Shown here piece by piece: positions 36,092-45,380 of a DNA stretch of 64,000 nt; the first letter of the stretch is position 1; every line of letters starts with the position of its first letter. The position numbers were made by a program, and so were the translations under genes. The stretch spans positions 33,816-97,815 of the forward strand of contig CAKUYE010000008.1 in NCBI GenBank assembly GCA_934702375.1, read 5' to 3'. This stretch comes from an uncultured Bacillota bacterium (lineage in GTDB: Bacteria; Bacillota; Dehalobacteriia; UBA7702). The notes beneath the pieces were generated by a model. The model had not been told where the DNA came from. It ran no database searches and worked only from the letters and a program-made list of their open reading frames with translations.

Positions 36092-36562
36092 ATGAAAGCA
36101 GGTGCAATGATGATGGATGTTAAAGCGTACCAGGATTGCTATTTTAATTTGCTTGCCTTTGAAAAGAATTTCCGCCAGTTTATTCAAAGAAAAGTGGGGG
36201 ATAATGACCTTACTTTTTCCCATATCATGATATTGATTTATCTTGATAGCTATGGTTCCTGCGGACAAAAGGAACTCACGGTGACCTTTAATGCTTCCTC
36301 TGCGGCAATGGCGGTGTCCATTGCCCGGTTGGAGGAAAAAGGATTAATTACAAAAACTGCCGATGAAGAGGATAAGCGCAATAATATTATTGATATTTCC
36401 CCTGTCGGTCATAATTATGTAGCAGAAATTATGGCTCAGAGGAATGAAGCGCTTGCTTCGGAAAAAGAAAATGAAATCCTTTCTACGGAGGAAATCAGCC
36501 TTTTGACCAAGCTGCAAAAGAAGTTGTTTTCTCAATTGAAAATGGTGGCGGCCATTCAGTAA
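36092..36562 (+). CDS. Second MarR-family regulator of the exporter operon
   Basis: About 151-156 residues. Several ATGs at 36092-36113 could serve; GCAGGTGC precedes those at 36107-36113, so the first is not certain. Winged helix GQKELTVTFNASSAAMAVSIARLEEKGLITKTADEEDKRNNIIDIS. Follows the ABC gene without gap. Two MarR proteins of different sequence in one exporter operon is unusual; they may sense different ligands or form a heterodimer. Confidence 0.85.
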   Translation: MKAGAMMMDVKAYQDCYFNLLAFEKNFRQFIQRKVGDNDLTFSHIMILIYLDSYGSCGQKELTVTFNASSAAMAVSIARLEEKGLITKTADEEDKRNNIIDISPVGHNYVAEIMAQRNEALASEKENEILSTEEISLLTKLQKKLFSQLKMVAAIQ

Positions 36563-36658
36563 AATGTTGTTTTTTGAATATGTTTGCATAATTTAACAGA
36601 ACGAAGTATAGACATTTTATAGTAGATATATTAAAATTATAGTAAAGAAGGTTCTATT

Positions 36659-37054
36659 ATGGGAGAAAAATTGCGCCGGTTCTTTGCCGGCAGATACGGT
36701 ATGGATGCTCTGAATAAGCTCATTTTTATTGTGACCTTCCTTTTGTTGGTCGTTCTTTGGCTGTGGCCCAATCGTATCGTTGAACTTCTTTTCATCATTT
36801 TGCTGGTGATTGGTTACTATCGCTGTTTCTCCAGAAATATAGCGGTAAGATACCGGGAAAATCAAAAGTACCTTAATGCTACGGCAAAGATTCGCGGTTT
36901 TTTCCGTAAGAAAAAATATCGTTTTGACCAGAGAAAAACCTACCGGTTTTTTAAATGTCCGAAATGTCGTCAGCAGGTACGTGTTCCAAAAGGAAAGGGT
37001 AAGATCAATATTGCTTGCCCGAAGTGCGGAGAACGATTTATAAAGAAGAGTTGA
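36659..37054 (+). CDS. Small membrane protein with C-terminal zinc ribbon
   Basis: 131 residues. Two membrane segments (LIFIVTFLLLVVLWLW and IVELLFIILLVIGYY, about 20-55), a basic linker (FFRKKKYRFDQRKTYRF), and a zinc ribbon of two C-x2-C knuckles: CPKCRQQVRVPKGKGKINIACPKC. Topology predicts the ribbon in the cytoplasm. The function is unknown. It is followed after 4 bp by the DUF5685 gene and then a J-domain gene; this trio is probably one operon. Confidence 0.75.
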   Translation: MGEKLRRFFAGRYGMDALNKLIFIVTFLLLVVLWLWPNRIVELLFIILLVIGYYRCFSRNIAVRYRENQKYLNATAKIRGFFRKKKYRFDQRKTYRFFKCPKCRQQVRVPKGKGKINIACPKCGERFIKKS

Positions 37055-37058
37055 TACG

Positions 37059-37892
37059 ATGTTTGGCTATGTTGTGGTCCATAAACCGGAATTAAAAATT
37101 AAAGATTTTGAAACTTATCAGTCCTATTACTGCGGGCTTTGTCGTGCTTTGCGCCGTCGCCACGGTTTTTTCGGTCAGTTGACTTTAAACTATGATATGA
37201 CTATGGTGGTTCTGCTGCTGACGGGCCTTTATGAACCGGAGGAAACAGAAAAACGTTTTCGCTGTATTGTTCATCCCTTGGGTAAGCATATGGCACGCCA
37301 GAATTGTTTTTCGGATTACGCTGCGGATATGAATGTATTGCTTGCTTATGAAAAGGCAATGGACGATGTAGTGGATGAGCATAAATTTTCATCTCGCCTT
37401 CTCAGTTCTTTTCTTCGGCAGCGGGCAAAGCGGATTCGCACCCGTTATCCGCGGCAGGCCGGAGCAATGACAAAAAATCTGTCTTTGCTCAGAGAGGCGG
37501 AACAGCGCGGCGAAACCGATATTGACCTTCTTGCCGGTTATTTTGGCCGTATTATGGAAGAAATCATGGTAAAAGAAAAGGATATATGGGAAAAAGACCT
37601 GCGTCGATTCGGTTTTTATCTGGGAAAATATATCTATATTCTCGATGCCTATGATGACCTAATCCGTGACGAAAAGAAAGGATGTTTCAATCCGCTGTTG
37701 GAGCGTAAGAATGACGCGAACTTTTCGGTGCGGATTGAAACCCTTTTGGAAATGATGATGGCGGAAGCCGCTAAGGCCTTTGAGGTTTTGCCCATCATTA
37801 CCCATGCGGAAATCCTTCGCAATATTATTTATGCCGGCGTATGGACACAGTTTTACGCCAGGCTGAAGAAAGAGCAAAAAGAGAATGAATAA
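37059..37892 (+). CDS. DUF5685 family protein
   Basis: 277 residues, mostly helical. Starts MFGYVVVHKPELKIKDFETYQSYYCGLCRALRRRHG with a C-x2-C; a KYIYILDAYDDLIRDEKKGCFNP motif is near residue 190. The aspartate-rich DAYDD helix recalls all-alpha prenyl-synthase-like folds, but this is only a resemblance. The family has no described function. Overlaps the J-domain gene by 8 bp, so the two products probably act together. Confidence 0.78.
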   Translation: MFGYVVVHKPELKIKDFETYQSYYCGLCRALRRRHGFFGQLTLNYDMTMVVLLLTGLYEPEETEKRFRCIVHPLGKHMARQNCFSDYAADMNVLLAYEKAMDDVVDEHKFSSRLLSSFLRQRAKRIRTRYPRQAGAMTKNLSLLREAEQRGETDIDLLAGYFGRIMEEIMVKEKDIWEKDLRRFGFYLGKYIYILDAYDDLIRDEKKGCFNPLLERKNDANFSVRIETLLEMMMAEAAKAFEVLPIITHAEILRNIIYAGVWTQFYARLKKEQKENE

Positions 37893-38574
37893 AGATCCTT
37901 ATCAGGTATTGGGGGTATCTAGGGATGCCACCGATGATGAAATCAAAAAAGCATACCGCAAGCTTTGTATGAAATATCACCCCGATGCCAATATTGATAA
38001 CCCTAATAAGGCAGAAGCAGAAGAAAAATTTAAAGAAGTACAGCAGGCTTATGAAACCATTATGAAAAAGGACACCGCCGGCTTTGGCAGCTACGGTGAT
38101 GCCGGCAGTTATGGAAATACCGGTAGCGGCAGCTACGGCGGATACGGCAATTTTGGTGGTTTTGGCGGCTTTGGCGGTTTTGGCGCCCAGGAGGAACTCC
38201 CTCCGGAGCTGCGCGCAGCGGCAAACTATATTCGCAATGGCTATTATAAGGAAGCACTTACCGCCTTGGAAGGAGTTCAAAACCGAACGGCCGTCTGGTA
38301 TTACTACAGTGCTCTTGCCAACCGTGGTCTGGGCAATAATGTTACTGCCAAGGAACACGCCGAAAGAGCCTATCGCATGGAGCCAAACAATTTTGCTTAC
38401 CAAAATCTTTACCAGCAAATGCAAAACGGCAGTGATTGGTATCAAAGCCAAAGCGGCCCTTATCGCAGCACGACATTAAGTTGTAATAATTGTTGTCTTG
38501 ATTCCTGTTTGGCTACGCTGGCTTGTAATTTGTGCTGCTGTGGCGGCACGAATTTCTGCTGCGGCCGTCATTGA
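37885..38574 (+). CDS. J-domain protein with Gly-rich linker and Cys-rich C-terminus
   Basis: 229 residues. J domain at 1-62 with the HPD tripeptide (KYHPDAN), which stimulates DnaK ATPase. Then a Gly/Tyr/Phe linker (about 68-108) and a TPR-like helical stretch (LPPELRAAANYIRNGYYKEALTAL...). The C-terminal 30 residues hold eleven cysteines (SCNNCCLDSC ... CNLCCCGGTNFCCGRH), likely metal- or cluster-binding. It is not canonical DnaJ: no zinc-finger region or DnaJ C-terminal domain. A specialised co-chaperone for its DUF5685 and zinc-ribbon neighbours is plausible. Confidence 0.85.
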   Translation: MNKDPYQVLGVSRDATDDEIKKAYRKLCMKYHPDANIDNPNKAEAEEKFKEVQQAYETIMKKDTAGFGSYGDAGSYGNTGSGSYGGYGNFGGFGGFGGFGAQEELPPELRAAANYIRNGYYKEALTALEGVQNRTAVWYYYSALANRGLGNNVTAKEHAERAYRMEPNNFAYQNLYQQMQNGSDWYQSQSGPYRSTTLSCNNCCLDSCLATLACNLCCCGGTNFCCGRH

Positions 38575-38603
38575 TTGAATCAGCAAAAGAACAGGAGGAT
38601 GTT

Positions 38604-40952
38604 ATGACCCATATACCCGTTTTGGTTACAGATATGGCTTTGATCCTGATCATTGCCGGGATCACTACGCTGATCTGTAAAAAGTTAAAACAGCCGGTGA
38701 TCATTGGCTATGTTCTTGCCGGCTTCTTATTAAGTCCTGTTACCGATTTTTTTCCGTTTTTTGTCGGTGATACCGGAGAGATTGAGACCCTTGCTGAGAT
38801 CGGTGTGATTTTTCTGATGTTCAGTCTTGGTTTGGAATTTAATTTACAAAAAATGGCCCAGGTCGGTGTTTCCGGTACGTTATCGGCAACGATTCAAATT
38901 GTCGGTATGGTGCTTTTAGGTTATCTCGTGGGGATACTTTTGGGCTGGTCCGCAACGGATAGTTTATTCCTGGGTGGAATGCTTTCGATGTCCTCAACAA
39001 TCATTACGGTAAAGGCCATTGAGGATTGCAAAATGCGTGAGCGGAAATTTGCATCTCTGGCCATCGGTACCTTGATTATTGAAGATATTGCCGCCATTTT
39101 TCTAATGCTGGTGCTTTCTACCGTTTCGGTAAGCCAGGGAGGCAGCGGTAGTTTGGTGCTTACCATTGCCAAGCTGTTGTTTTATCTTGCTCTGTGGCTG
39201 GTTCTCGGTATCTTTCTTGTCCCAACTCTGGTGCAGAAGATCCAAAAGCTCCTCAATGGAGAAACCTTGCTCATCGTTTCTTTGGGAATGTGCTTCGGTA
39301 TGGTTTTAATCGCCAATGCCATCGGCTTTTCCTCTGCTCTTGGGGCCTTTATGGCCGGCTCTCTTTTGGCGGGCACCGGTGTGGCGGAAAAAGTGGAAGA
39401 GTTGGTTACCCCGTGTAAAGACCTCTTTGTGGCGGTTTTCTTTGTTTCCGTGGGGTTCCTGGTGGTACCTTCCACGCTGTTGGAATACATTGTGCCGATT
39501 TTGATTCTTATCGTTGTAACGATCATCGGTAAGGTGGTGCTGCTTACCGGCAGTTATCTCTTGACCCGTCAGGATCTCAGCAATTCTTTGCACTGTGCTC
39601 TTTCCCAAACCCAGGTTGGCGAATTTTCCTTTGTTATTGCCTCTCTCGGTTTGTCTCTCGGTGTGACCAGCGATTTTCTTTATCCTGTAATCGTTGCGGT
39701 GGCTCTTCTTACCACCTTTACCACGCCGTTTTTGTTGAGAACTGCAGCCCCTCTCAGTTCTTTTCTGAAAAGGAAGCTTCCGGAAAAGGTTGTGGAGGGC
39801 ATCCGCGACCGCAGTCGTGATGAATACAAAGAAGAGGATGAAAATGCAAAGCTGGAAACCTCCATGGTTTGGCGGCGCTATCTAAAGCGTTACTTTAGCT
39901 TAATTTTCCTTTACACTCTGGTATGCGCCGGTATTATCATCCTCGGCCATCAGCTGCTGCTGCCTTTTGCTATGGATCATTTGCCCGGAGGCATTGCCAA
40001 AGTGGCGGTGATGTGCGTGGTGCTTTTGTGCATTTTACCTTTCTTCCCTCAGTTGATGTTCAGCCATGCGCCGGACTTTGCTGCCCTTTGGATGGAAAGT
40101 CGTTTTAATAAATTGCCTCTTCTGTTCTTAATGGGGGTTCGTTTTGCAATTGCCATTGGCTTATTGATGATGATCCCGATCTGGTTCTTTGATAATATTC
40201 CTTATTGGCTTCTGACTTTAATGATCCCTGTGGCTTTTATTGCCGCCCGGTCAAAGCGGCTTCGGGGCAGTTATCTTACGATTGCTGCCAAATTTATTGC
40301 CAATCTCAATGAACGCCAGCTTCATGAAGCACAAAAATCCGATGCCCTTCTTTGGGAAGATGAAGATCTCATTGTAAATACCTATCGGATTCCCCCGGGG
40401 AGTCCTCTGGTGGAACGCACCTTGGCGGATTTGGGCTGGGGCAGAACCCTCCATTTAAATATTATCCGTATTATCCGCGGTAAGCGAATCATTAATTTGC
40501 CTCCCGGTGATGAAGTGCTCCATGAATACGATTTGATTTGTCTTTACGGCGTTTCCCAGGCAATGGAAAACTTTGATTTGATTTATCATAATGCCGCGGT
40601 ACATCAGGAAGGTTCCGGCAGTGTTACCCTTCATGATTATATCCTCAATCAGGACCGGATTCCTGAAAAGGAACAGCTTTATTGCTATGGTACGTTGATC
40701 CACAAGGATTCTCCTTTTGGCGGCAAGAGCATTTCCGACTCCGGGTTGCGTAAGGATCGCAGCTGCTTTGTGATTGGTGTGGAACGTGAATTGCTGCCCA
40801 TTACGGAGCCGAGCCCCAACTTTATTTTGCGCACCGACGATATCGTCTGGATTTTGGGAACGGTAAAAACGATGGTCGCATTATTGGAGGATGAAGCTGT
40901 GATCTATGATAAATTCAATCGCAAAACACCGGAAGGAATCACCGAAGCATGA
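38604..40952 (+). CDS. Kef/CPA2-type cation:proton antiporter with TrkA-C domain
   Basis: 782 residues. The first about 390 residues are a Na/H exchanger domain with a dozen membrane segments (GYVLAGFLLSPVTDFFPF, MFSLGLEFNLQKM, GGMLSMSSTIITVKAIED). Further membrane helices follow at about 430-565, and a cytoplasmic TrkA-C-like region (about 600-680, RIPPGSPLVERTLADLGW ... INLPPGDEVLHEYDLICLYG) is followed by a second similar region. Probably exports K+ or Na+ for H+, gated by a ligand on TrkA-C. ATG at 38604 chosen for AGGAGG. The TetR gene overlaps its stop (ATGA). Confidence 0.88.
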   Translation: MTHIPVLVTDMALILIIAGITTLICKKLKQPVIIGYVLAGFLLSPVTDFFPFFVGDTGEIETLAEIGVIFLMFSLGLEFNLQKMAQVGVSGTLSATIQIVGMVLLGYLVGILLGWSATDSLFLGGMLSMSSTIITVKAIEDCKMRERKFASLAIGTLIIEDIAAIFLMLVLSTVSVSQGGSGSLVLTIAKLLFYLALWLVLGIFLVPTLVQKIQKLLNGETLLIVSLGMCFGMVLIANAIGFSSALGAFMAGSLLAGTGVAEKVEELVTPCKDLFVAVFFVSVGFLVVPSTLLEYIVPILILIVVTIIGKVVLLTGSYLLTRQDLSNSLHCALSQTQVGEFSFVIASLGLSLGVTSDFLYPVIVAVALLTTFTTPFLLRTAAPLSSFLKRKLPEKVVEGIRDRSRDEYKEEDENAKLETSMVWRRYLKRYFSLIFLYTLVCAGIIILGHQLLLPFAMDHLPGGIAKVAVMCVVLLCILPFFPQLMFSHAPDFAALWMESRFNKLPLLFLMGVRFAIAIGLLMMIPIWFFDNIPYWLLTLMIPVAFIAARSKRLRGSYLTIAAKFIANLNERQLHEAQKSDALLWEDEDLIVNTYRIPPGSPLVERTLADLGWGRTLHLNIIRIIRGKRIINLPPGDEVLHEYDLICLYGVSQAMENFDLIYHNAAVHQEGSGSVTLHDYILNQDRIPEKEQLYCYGTLIHKDSPFGGKSISDSGLRKDRSCFVIGVERELLPITEPSPNFILRTDDIVWILGTVKTMVALLEDEAVIYDKFNRKTPEGITEA

Positions 40953-41536
40953 AAAAGAAAACACGAAATACAAAAGCAAAAATCGTTTCTGCCGCCTGGA
41001 AGCTCTTTTACGAACAGGGTTATGAAGCCACAACGGTGGAGGAAATCATCGAGGAATCGGAGACTTCCCGAGGTTCCTTCTATCATTATTTTGAAGGGAA
41101 GGATGCCTTGCTCAGCTCCCTATCCTTTCTTTTTGATGAAGAGTATGAATCGATTTTGGAGGAGAAAGCCATTGGCGAAGAGGATGACCCCTTTGAAACA
41201 CTGATGTTTTTGAATCACCGACTGTTTCAGATGATCGAAAATCGCGTTTCTCTTGATTTGATGAGTCGTCTTTACTCTACCCAACTGGTCACAAAGGGAT
41301 ATCGCCACCTTCTTGATCACGATCGAGTCTATTACAAACTTCTGCGTACCATTGTGATTCGCGGCCAGGAGCAGGGTGCCTTTCGCAATGATTGGACGGT
41401 GAGCGATATTGTGAAGCTTTACGCTTTGGAGGAGCGAGCGTTGATTTACGATTGGTGTTTATGCAACGGAGAGTATTCTCTCAGCGACTATTCCGCCAAG
41501 GTTTTTCCCGGAATTATGGCGCAGATCCGAAAATAA
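40949..41536 (+). CDS. TetR-family transcriptional regulator
   Basis: 195 residues. N-terminal helix-turn-helix AAWKLFYEQGYEATTVEEIIEESETSRGSFYHYFEGKDALLSSL is typical TetR. The C-terminal ligand domain is not assignable. Overlaps the antiporter stop by 4 bp, so it is cotranscribed and may regulate the operon. A terminator follows at 41556-41603. Confidence 0.9.
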   Translation: MKKKTRNTKAKIVSAAWKLFYEQGYEATTVEEIIEESETSRGSFYHYFEGKDALLSSLSFLFDEEYESILEEKAIGEEDDPFETLMFLNHRLFQMIENRVSLDLMSRLYSTQLVTKGYRHLLDHDRVYYKLLRTIVIRGQEQGAFRNDWTVSDIVKLYALEERALIYDWCLCNGEYSLSDYSAKVFPGIMAQIRK

Positions 41537-41555
41537 AATCGCGAAAAAGAAAAAA

Positions 41556-41603
41556 GGAAGAGGAATTTTCTATAATAGGATAAAAAATTCTTCTTCTTTT
41601 TTT
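41556..41603 (+). terminator. Terminator after the TetR gene
   Basis: Stem GAAGAGGAATTTT/AAAATTCTTCTTC with one G-T pair, followed by T7. Confidence 0.7.
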
Positions 41604-41777
41604 AATTTCATATTTTTGTATGATATACATTCTATTTTATTATAAAAGATATAGCAGGTAAAATACCGTAAAATATAAGCGTATTTTCTAAAATAATATG
41701 GAATATGTTCTGCATTTCGTTCTTGTTTGTATTGTGTTATAATGATGACTATCACCAATACAAAGGAGTTATATCTT

Positions 41778-43283
41778 ATGGAACTTGTTGCATTTATAGT
41801 TTATTTTATTGCAATGCTTGCGATTGGCGTTGTATTTTTTGTAAAATCCCGGAACAATGCCGGGGAAAAGGAGTATTTCCTTGGCGGCCGCGCCATGGGT
41901 CCTTTTGTTACTGCCATGAGCGCCCAAGCCTCGGATATGAGCGGATGGCTGCTTATGGGGCTGCCCGGCAGTATTCTTGCTTTTGGTTTGGGGCAAGCCT
42001 GGATCGGTATTGGTCTGGCCATCGGTACCGCTTTAAACTGGATTTTCGTTGCCAAACGTCTGCGTAAATTTTCCCAGGCGGCCAACGATTCCATTACCCT
42101 GCCTCAGTATCTTTCCAATCGTTTTGCTTCTACCGGCAAAACCTTGCAGATCATCTGCGCCGTGATTTTCCTCGTATTCTTTACGATTTATGTTGCTTCC
42201 GGCTTTGTTGCCGGTGCTACCGTATTCTCCACGGTAATTCCTGCCATCAGTGAAAAAGCCGCATTGATTATCTTTGCTTTGATCCTTGTAGCTTATACTT
42301 TCCTTGGCGGCTTTAAAGCTGCTTGTTGGACCGACTTTTTCCAGGGCTTGATGATGCTTGTTGCCGTTTTGACGGTGCCCATTGCTGTTTTTGCAACGCA
42401 GAATTTGGATTTTTCCGCGCTGAGCAATGTTTATACCTATACCGAAGGTGGCCAGACCGTAGAGTGTGTTTTCCATAGCAGCTTTTTCAGCTGTGATTGG
42501 AAGGATATCATTTCCGGTCTTGGTTGGGGACTTGGTTATTGCGGTATGCCCCACATTCTGGTGCGCTTTATGTCCATTGAAAAGGCATCCAAAATCAAAA
42601 CCAGTGCTACCGTTGCCATTGGTTGGGTTGTGCTTTCCCTCAGTGCCGTTATCGTTATGGCGGTTTTGGGCCGTATCGTCCTTGCCGACCAGCTTCTTCC
42701 CGTTGGCGGTCAGAAGTTGATTTTCATCACCTTTGCCCGTATGCTCTTCCCGCCCTTTATTGCCGGTTTGCTGATGGCTGCCATCATTGCCGCGGCAATG
42801 AGTACTGCCGATAGTCAGCTTCTCGTAGCTTCTTCTTCCTTTACCAGTGATATTTACAAACCCGTTTTCCGTAAAAACGCATCGGATAATGAAATTATGT
42901 GGGTTGGTCGTCTTACCGTTCTTGCCGTTGCTGTAATTGCTTTCCTCATTGCCGGCAGCAAAGGCAGCGGTGCTCAGGCCATTATGAATATGGTAGAAAA
43001 TGCCTGGGCCGGTTTTGGTGCTTCCTTTGGTCCTGTGGTGGTGCTCTCTCTCTTCTGGCGCCGCCTTACCTACAAAGGTGCCGTTGCCGGTGTTGTGGTC
43101 GGCGCTGTTGTGGATATTGTATGGCTTCTTACCCTTTCCGCTTCCACCGGCATTTATGAGATCATTCCCGGCTTTGCCTGTGGTCTTATTGCCGCCATCG
43201 TTGTTACCTTGCTGGACAAAAAACCCACCAAGGAAGTTACCGATATTTATGACCTTGCCAACACCGAAGGTTACGGTGAATAA
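41778..43283 (+). CDS. Sodium:solute symporter, PutP-like (Na+/proline)
   Basis: 501 residues, about 13 membrane segments, SSSF family. N-terminal FFLVKSRN-type loop (KSRNNAGEKEYFLGGRAMGPFVTAMSAQASDMSGWLLMGLPG), with the Na+-site-type ASDMSGW of PutP, and TYTFLGGFKA. It takes up proline or a related amino acid with sodium. ATG at 41778 has AAAGGAG at good distance. An extended -10 TATAAT lies at 41738-41743 with a weak -35. Monocistronic, followed by a strong terminator. Confidence 0.9.
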   Translation: MELVAFIVYFIAMLAIGVVFFVKSRNNAGEKEYFLGGRAMGPFVTAMSAQASDMSGWLLMGLPGSILAFGLGQAWIGIGLAIGTALNWIFVAKRLRKFSQAANDSITLPQYLSNRFASTGKTLQIICAVIFLVFFTIYVASGFVAGATVFSTVIPAISEKAALIIFALILVAYTFLGGFKAACWTDFFQGLMMLVAVLTVPIAVFATQNLDFSALSNVYTYTEGGQTVECVFHSSFFSCDWKDIISGLGWGLGYCGMPHILVRFMSIEKASKIKTSATVAIGWVVLSLSAVIVMAVLGRIVLADQLLPVGGQKLIFITFARMLFPPFIAGLLMAAIIAAAMSTADSQLLVASSSFTSDIYKPVFRKNASDNEIMWVGRLTVLAVAVIAFLIAGSKGSGAQAIMNMVENAWAGFGASFGPVVVLSLFWRRLTYKGAVAGVVVGAVVDIVWLLTLSASTGIYEIIPGFACGLIAAIVVTLLDKKPTKEVTDIYDLANTEGYGE

Positions 43284-43305
43284 TTTAAATTTTAACGCAT
43301 AGCTT

Positions 43306-43341
43306 ATCAGAGCTGACGCTTTTGCGTCAGCTCTGATTTTC
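43306..43341 (+). terminator. Terminator of the PutP-like gene
   Basis: A perfect 14-bp stem ATCAGAGCTGACGC/GCGTCAGCTCTGAT, loop TTTT, then TTTTC. Confidence 0.9.
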
Positions 43342-43364
43342 TATATAAAAATCACATGTTATAA

Positions 43365-43393
43365 TTGACATTCTTTTAGAAATCGTATATTAT
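43365..43393 (+). promoter_or_regulatory. Sigma-A promoter of the DUF1538/P-II operon
   Basis: TTGACA, 17-bp spacer, TATTAT, 35 bp before the TTG start. Confidence 0.75.
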
Positions 43394-43427
43394 ATTAAGT
43401 AAGTAGGTATTGAGAGGAGAGAATTGC

Positions 43428-45035
43428 TTGAGAGATTCATTCTGGCCAAAGTTAAAAGAAGCTTTATTGTCGGTGGTTCCCATTACAATGATTGTTCTTT
43501 TGCTACACTTTTTTATTTCGCCCATCCCTTCGGGAACATTTGCTCTGTTTCTTATCGGAGTCATTATGCTCATCCTTGGAATGGGATTTTTTACGCTTGG
43601 GGCGGATATTGCCATGATGCCCATGGGGGAAAGCATCGGTGCCAAGCTTACCCAAAGTAAAAAGCTGTGGTTGATCATTGTGACCTGCTTTACCCTGGGT
43701 GTGATCATCACCATTGCCGAGCCGGATTTGCAGGTTCTTGCCCGGCAGGTGCAGGGGATATCCAATGGCGTGATCATTATTTCCGTTGCTTTGGGTGTGG
43801 GCTTTTTCCTTGTGGTGGCCCTCCTCCGCATGGTGCTGCGGATTCCCCTCCGCTATATGCTTTTGGTCTTTTATACTATTTTATTCATTTTTGCCGCATT
43901 TGTTCCCGGCGATTTTATTGCCATTGCCTTTGATTCCGGCGGTGTTACCACGGGGCCGATTACCGTTCCCTTTATCATGGCTTTGGGCATCGGTCTTACT
44001 GCGGTTTTGGGGGGCAAAAGCTCCCACGACGATAGCTTTGGCTTGATTGCCCTTTGCTCCATCGGGCCGATCATTGCCGTGATGGTCATGGGTATTTTAG
44101 TGAATGTGGAGGGTACTTCGGAATCTACGGCATTGCTGGACCCTCAGTCGGTTCGTGAGGTCTTTTATCTTTTTGTGATGCATGGTTTTCCGGAATATGC
44201 CAAGGAAGTTGCCATTGCTTTATCGCCGATCCTTATTTTCTTTGTGCTGTTTCAAATTTTCAGCCTGCATTTGCCCAAAGGCAAATTGATCCAGATGGCC
44301 ATGGGGCTGGTCTACACCTATATTGGTCTGGTGCTTTTCCTTACCGGGGTCAATATCGGTTTTATGCCCGTAGGCAATTATCTGGGGGGTGCTTTGGCTT
44401 CTCTGGACTATAACTATATTCTAATCCCTCTGGGGTTTATCATGGGGTGCTTTATTGTTATGGCAGAGCCGGCGGTTCACGTGCTCAATACCCAGGTGGA
44501 GGAGATTACCGGGGGCGCCATTTCAAAACGTGCCATGATGATCAGCCTTGCCGCCGGTGTGGGGATTTCCCTGGCTTTGGCTATGAGCCGGGTTCTGACG
44601 GGTCTCAGTATTTGGTATTTTCTGCTGCCCGGCTATGGCATTGCCCTTGTTCTCACCTTTTTTGTGCCAAAGATCTTCACGGCAGTGGCCTTTGACTCCG
44701 GCGGTGTGGCTTCCGGGCCAATGACGGCTACCTTCCTGCTCCCCTTTTCCCTTGGGGCTTGCAGTGCTTTGGGGGGCAACCCCTTTACCGATGCCTTTGG
44801 CATTGTTGCCATGGTGGCCATGACGCCGCTGATCACCATTCAAGTCCTCGGTGTGGTCTTTACCGTGAAGGAGCGTAAGTACAAAAAGGCTGCGGCTCTT
44901 ACCTCCCCCATTTCCGAGGAGGAAATTGAGTTGGAATTTGACCTGGAAGATGATATTGAAGAAACTTCCGCCCCGGCGGAAGAGCCGCCGGAGGAATCTG
45001 CGGAAGAAGGAAAGGAGGGTGACTCCCATGAGTGA
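43428..45035 (+). CDS. DUF1538 family membrane protein (two tandem DUF1538 domains)
   Basis: 535 residues, about 12 hydrophobic segments arranged as an internal duplication. Each half has the motif AFDSGGVT/ATGPxT (first AIAFDSGGVTTGPITVPF, second AVAFDSGGVASGPMTATF) and an AEPxxxVL motif (IAEPDLQVLARQV; MAEPAVHVLNTQV). The acidic tail (EEEIELEFDLEDDIEE...) ends in the cytoplasm. The family is an uncharacterised transporter-like family commonly paired with P-II-like genes. TTG at 43428 chosen for GAGAGGAGAG upstream; an earlier TTG overlaps that site. Overlaps the P-II gene by 8 bp. Confidence 0.87.
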   Translation: MRDSFWPKLKEALLSVVPITMIVLLLHFFISPIPSGTFALFLIGVIMLILGMGFFTLGADIAMMPMGESIGAKLTQSKKLWLIIVTCFTLGVIITIAEPDLQVLARQVQGISNGVIIISVALGVGFFLVVALLRMVLRIPLRYMLLVFYTILFIFAAFVPGDFIAIAFDSGGVTTGPITVPFIMALGIGLTAVLGGKSSHDDSFGLIALCSIGPIIAVMVMGILVNVEGTSESTALLDPQSVREVFYLFVMHGFPEYAKEVAIALSPILIFFVLFQIFSLHLPKGKLIQMAMGLVYTYIGLVLFLTGVNIGFMPVGNYLGGALASLDYNYILIPLGFIMGCFIVMAEPAVHVLNTQVEEITGGAISKRAMMISLAAGVGISLALAMSRVLTGLSIWYFLLPGYGIALVLTFFVPKIFTAVAFDSGGVASGPMTATFLLPFSLGACSALGGNPFTDAFGIVAMVAMTPLITIQVLGVVFTVKERKYKKAAALTSPISEEEIELEFDLEDDIEETSAPAEEPPEESAEEGKEGDSHE

Positions 45036-45366
45036 GACAGTAAAAGGCTTAAAATTGATTGTAACCGTGGTGGATCGCGGTAAGGGCAAAGCCATTGTGG
45101 CGGCATATCACCGCTGCGGCGTGACCTACCACCAGATCTGCCTGGGCAGGGGTACTGCCAAAACCGAGCTTTTGGAGCGCCTGGGCCTTGGCCACCGGGA
45201 GCGGGAAGTCATCTTTTCCCTGGCGGAAAATGACTGTGTGCCGGAAATTATGGATATGCTGAACAAAGAAATGGACTTTAAAAAACCCGGCCGCGGTGTT
45301 GCCTTTACCATACCCCTTGCCAGTGTTGGCGGCTCTGCCGCATTGAAATGTTTTTTGGATAAATAG
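45028..45366 (+). CDS. P-II-like regulatory protein (first)
   Basis: 112 residues, ferredoxin-like P-II fold. KLIVTVVDRGKGKAIVAAY, a T-loop region (YHQICLGRGTAKTELLERLGLG) and KPGRGVAFTIPL. There is no canonical T-loop uridylylation Tyr (PII Y51 context), so it is a divergent P-II rather than GlnB/GlnK. ATG at 45028 preceded by AAAGGAGG and overlapping the DUF1538 gene. By analogy with GlnK-AmtB it could gate the DUF1538 membrane protein in response to a nucleotide. Confidence 0.82.
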   Translation: MSETVKGLKLIVTVVDRGKGKAIVAAYHRCGVTYHQICLGRGTAKTELLERLGLGHREREVIFSLAENDCVPEIMDMLNKEMDFKKPGRGVAFTIPLASVGGSAALKCFLDK

Positions 45367-45380
45367 AGAGGAGCAGAGTC

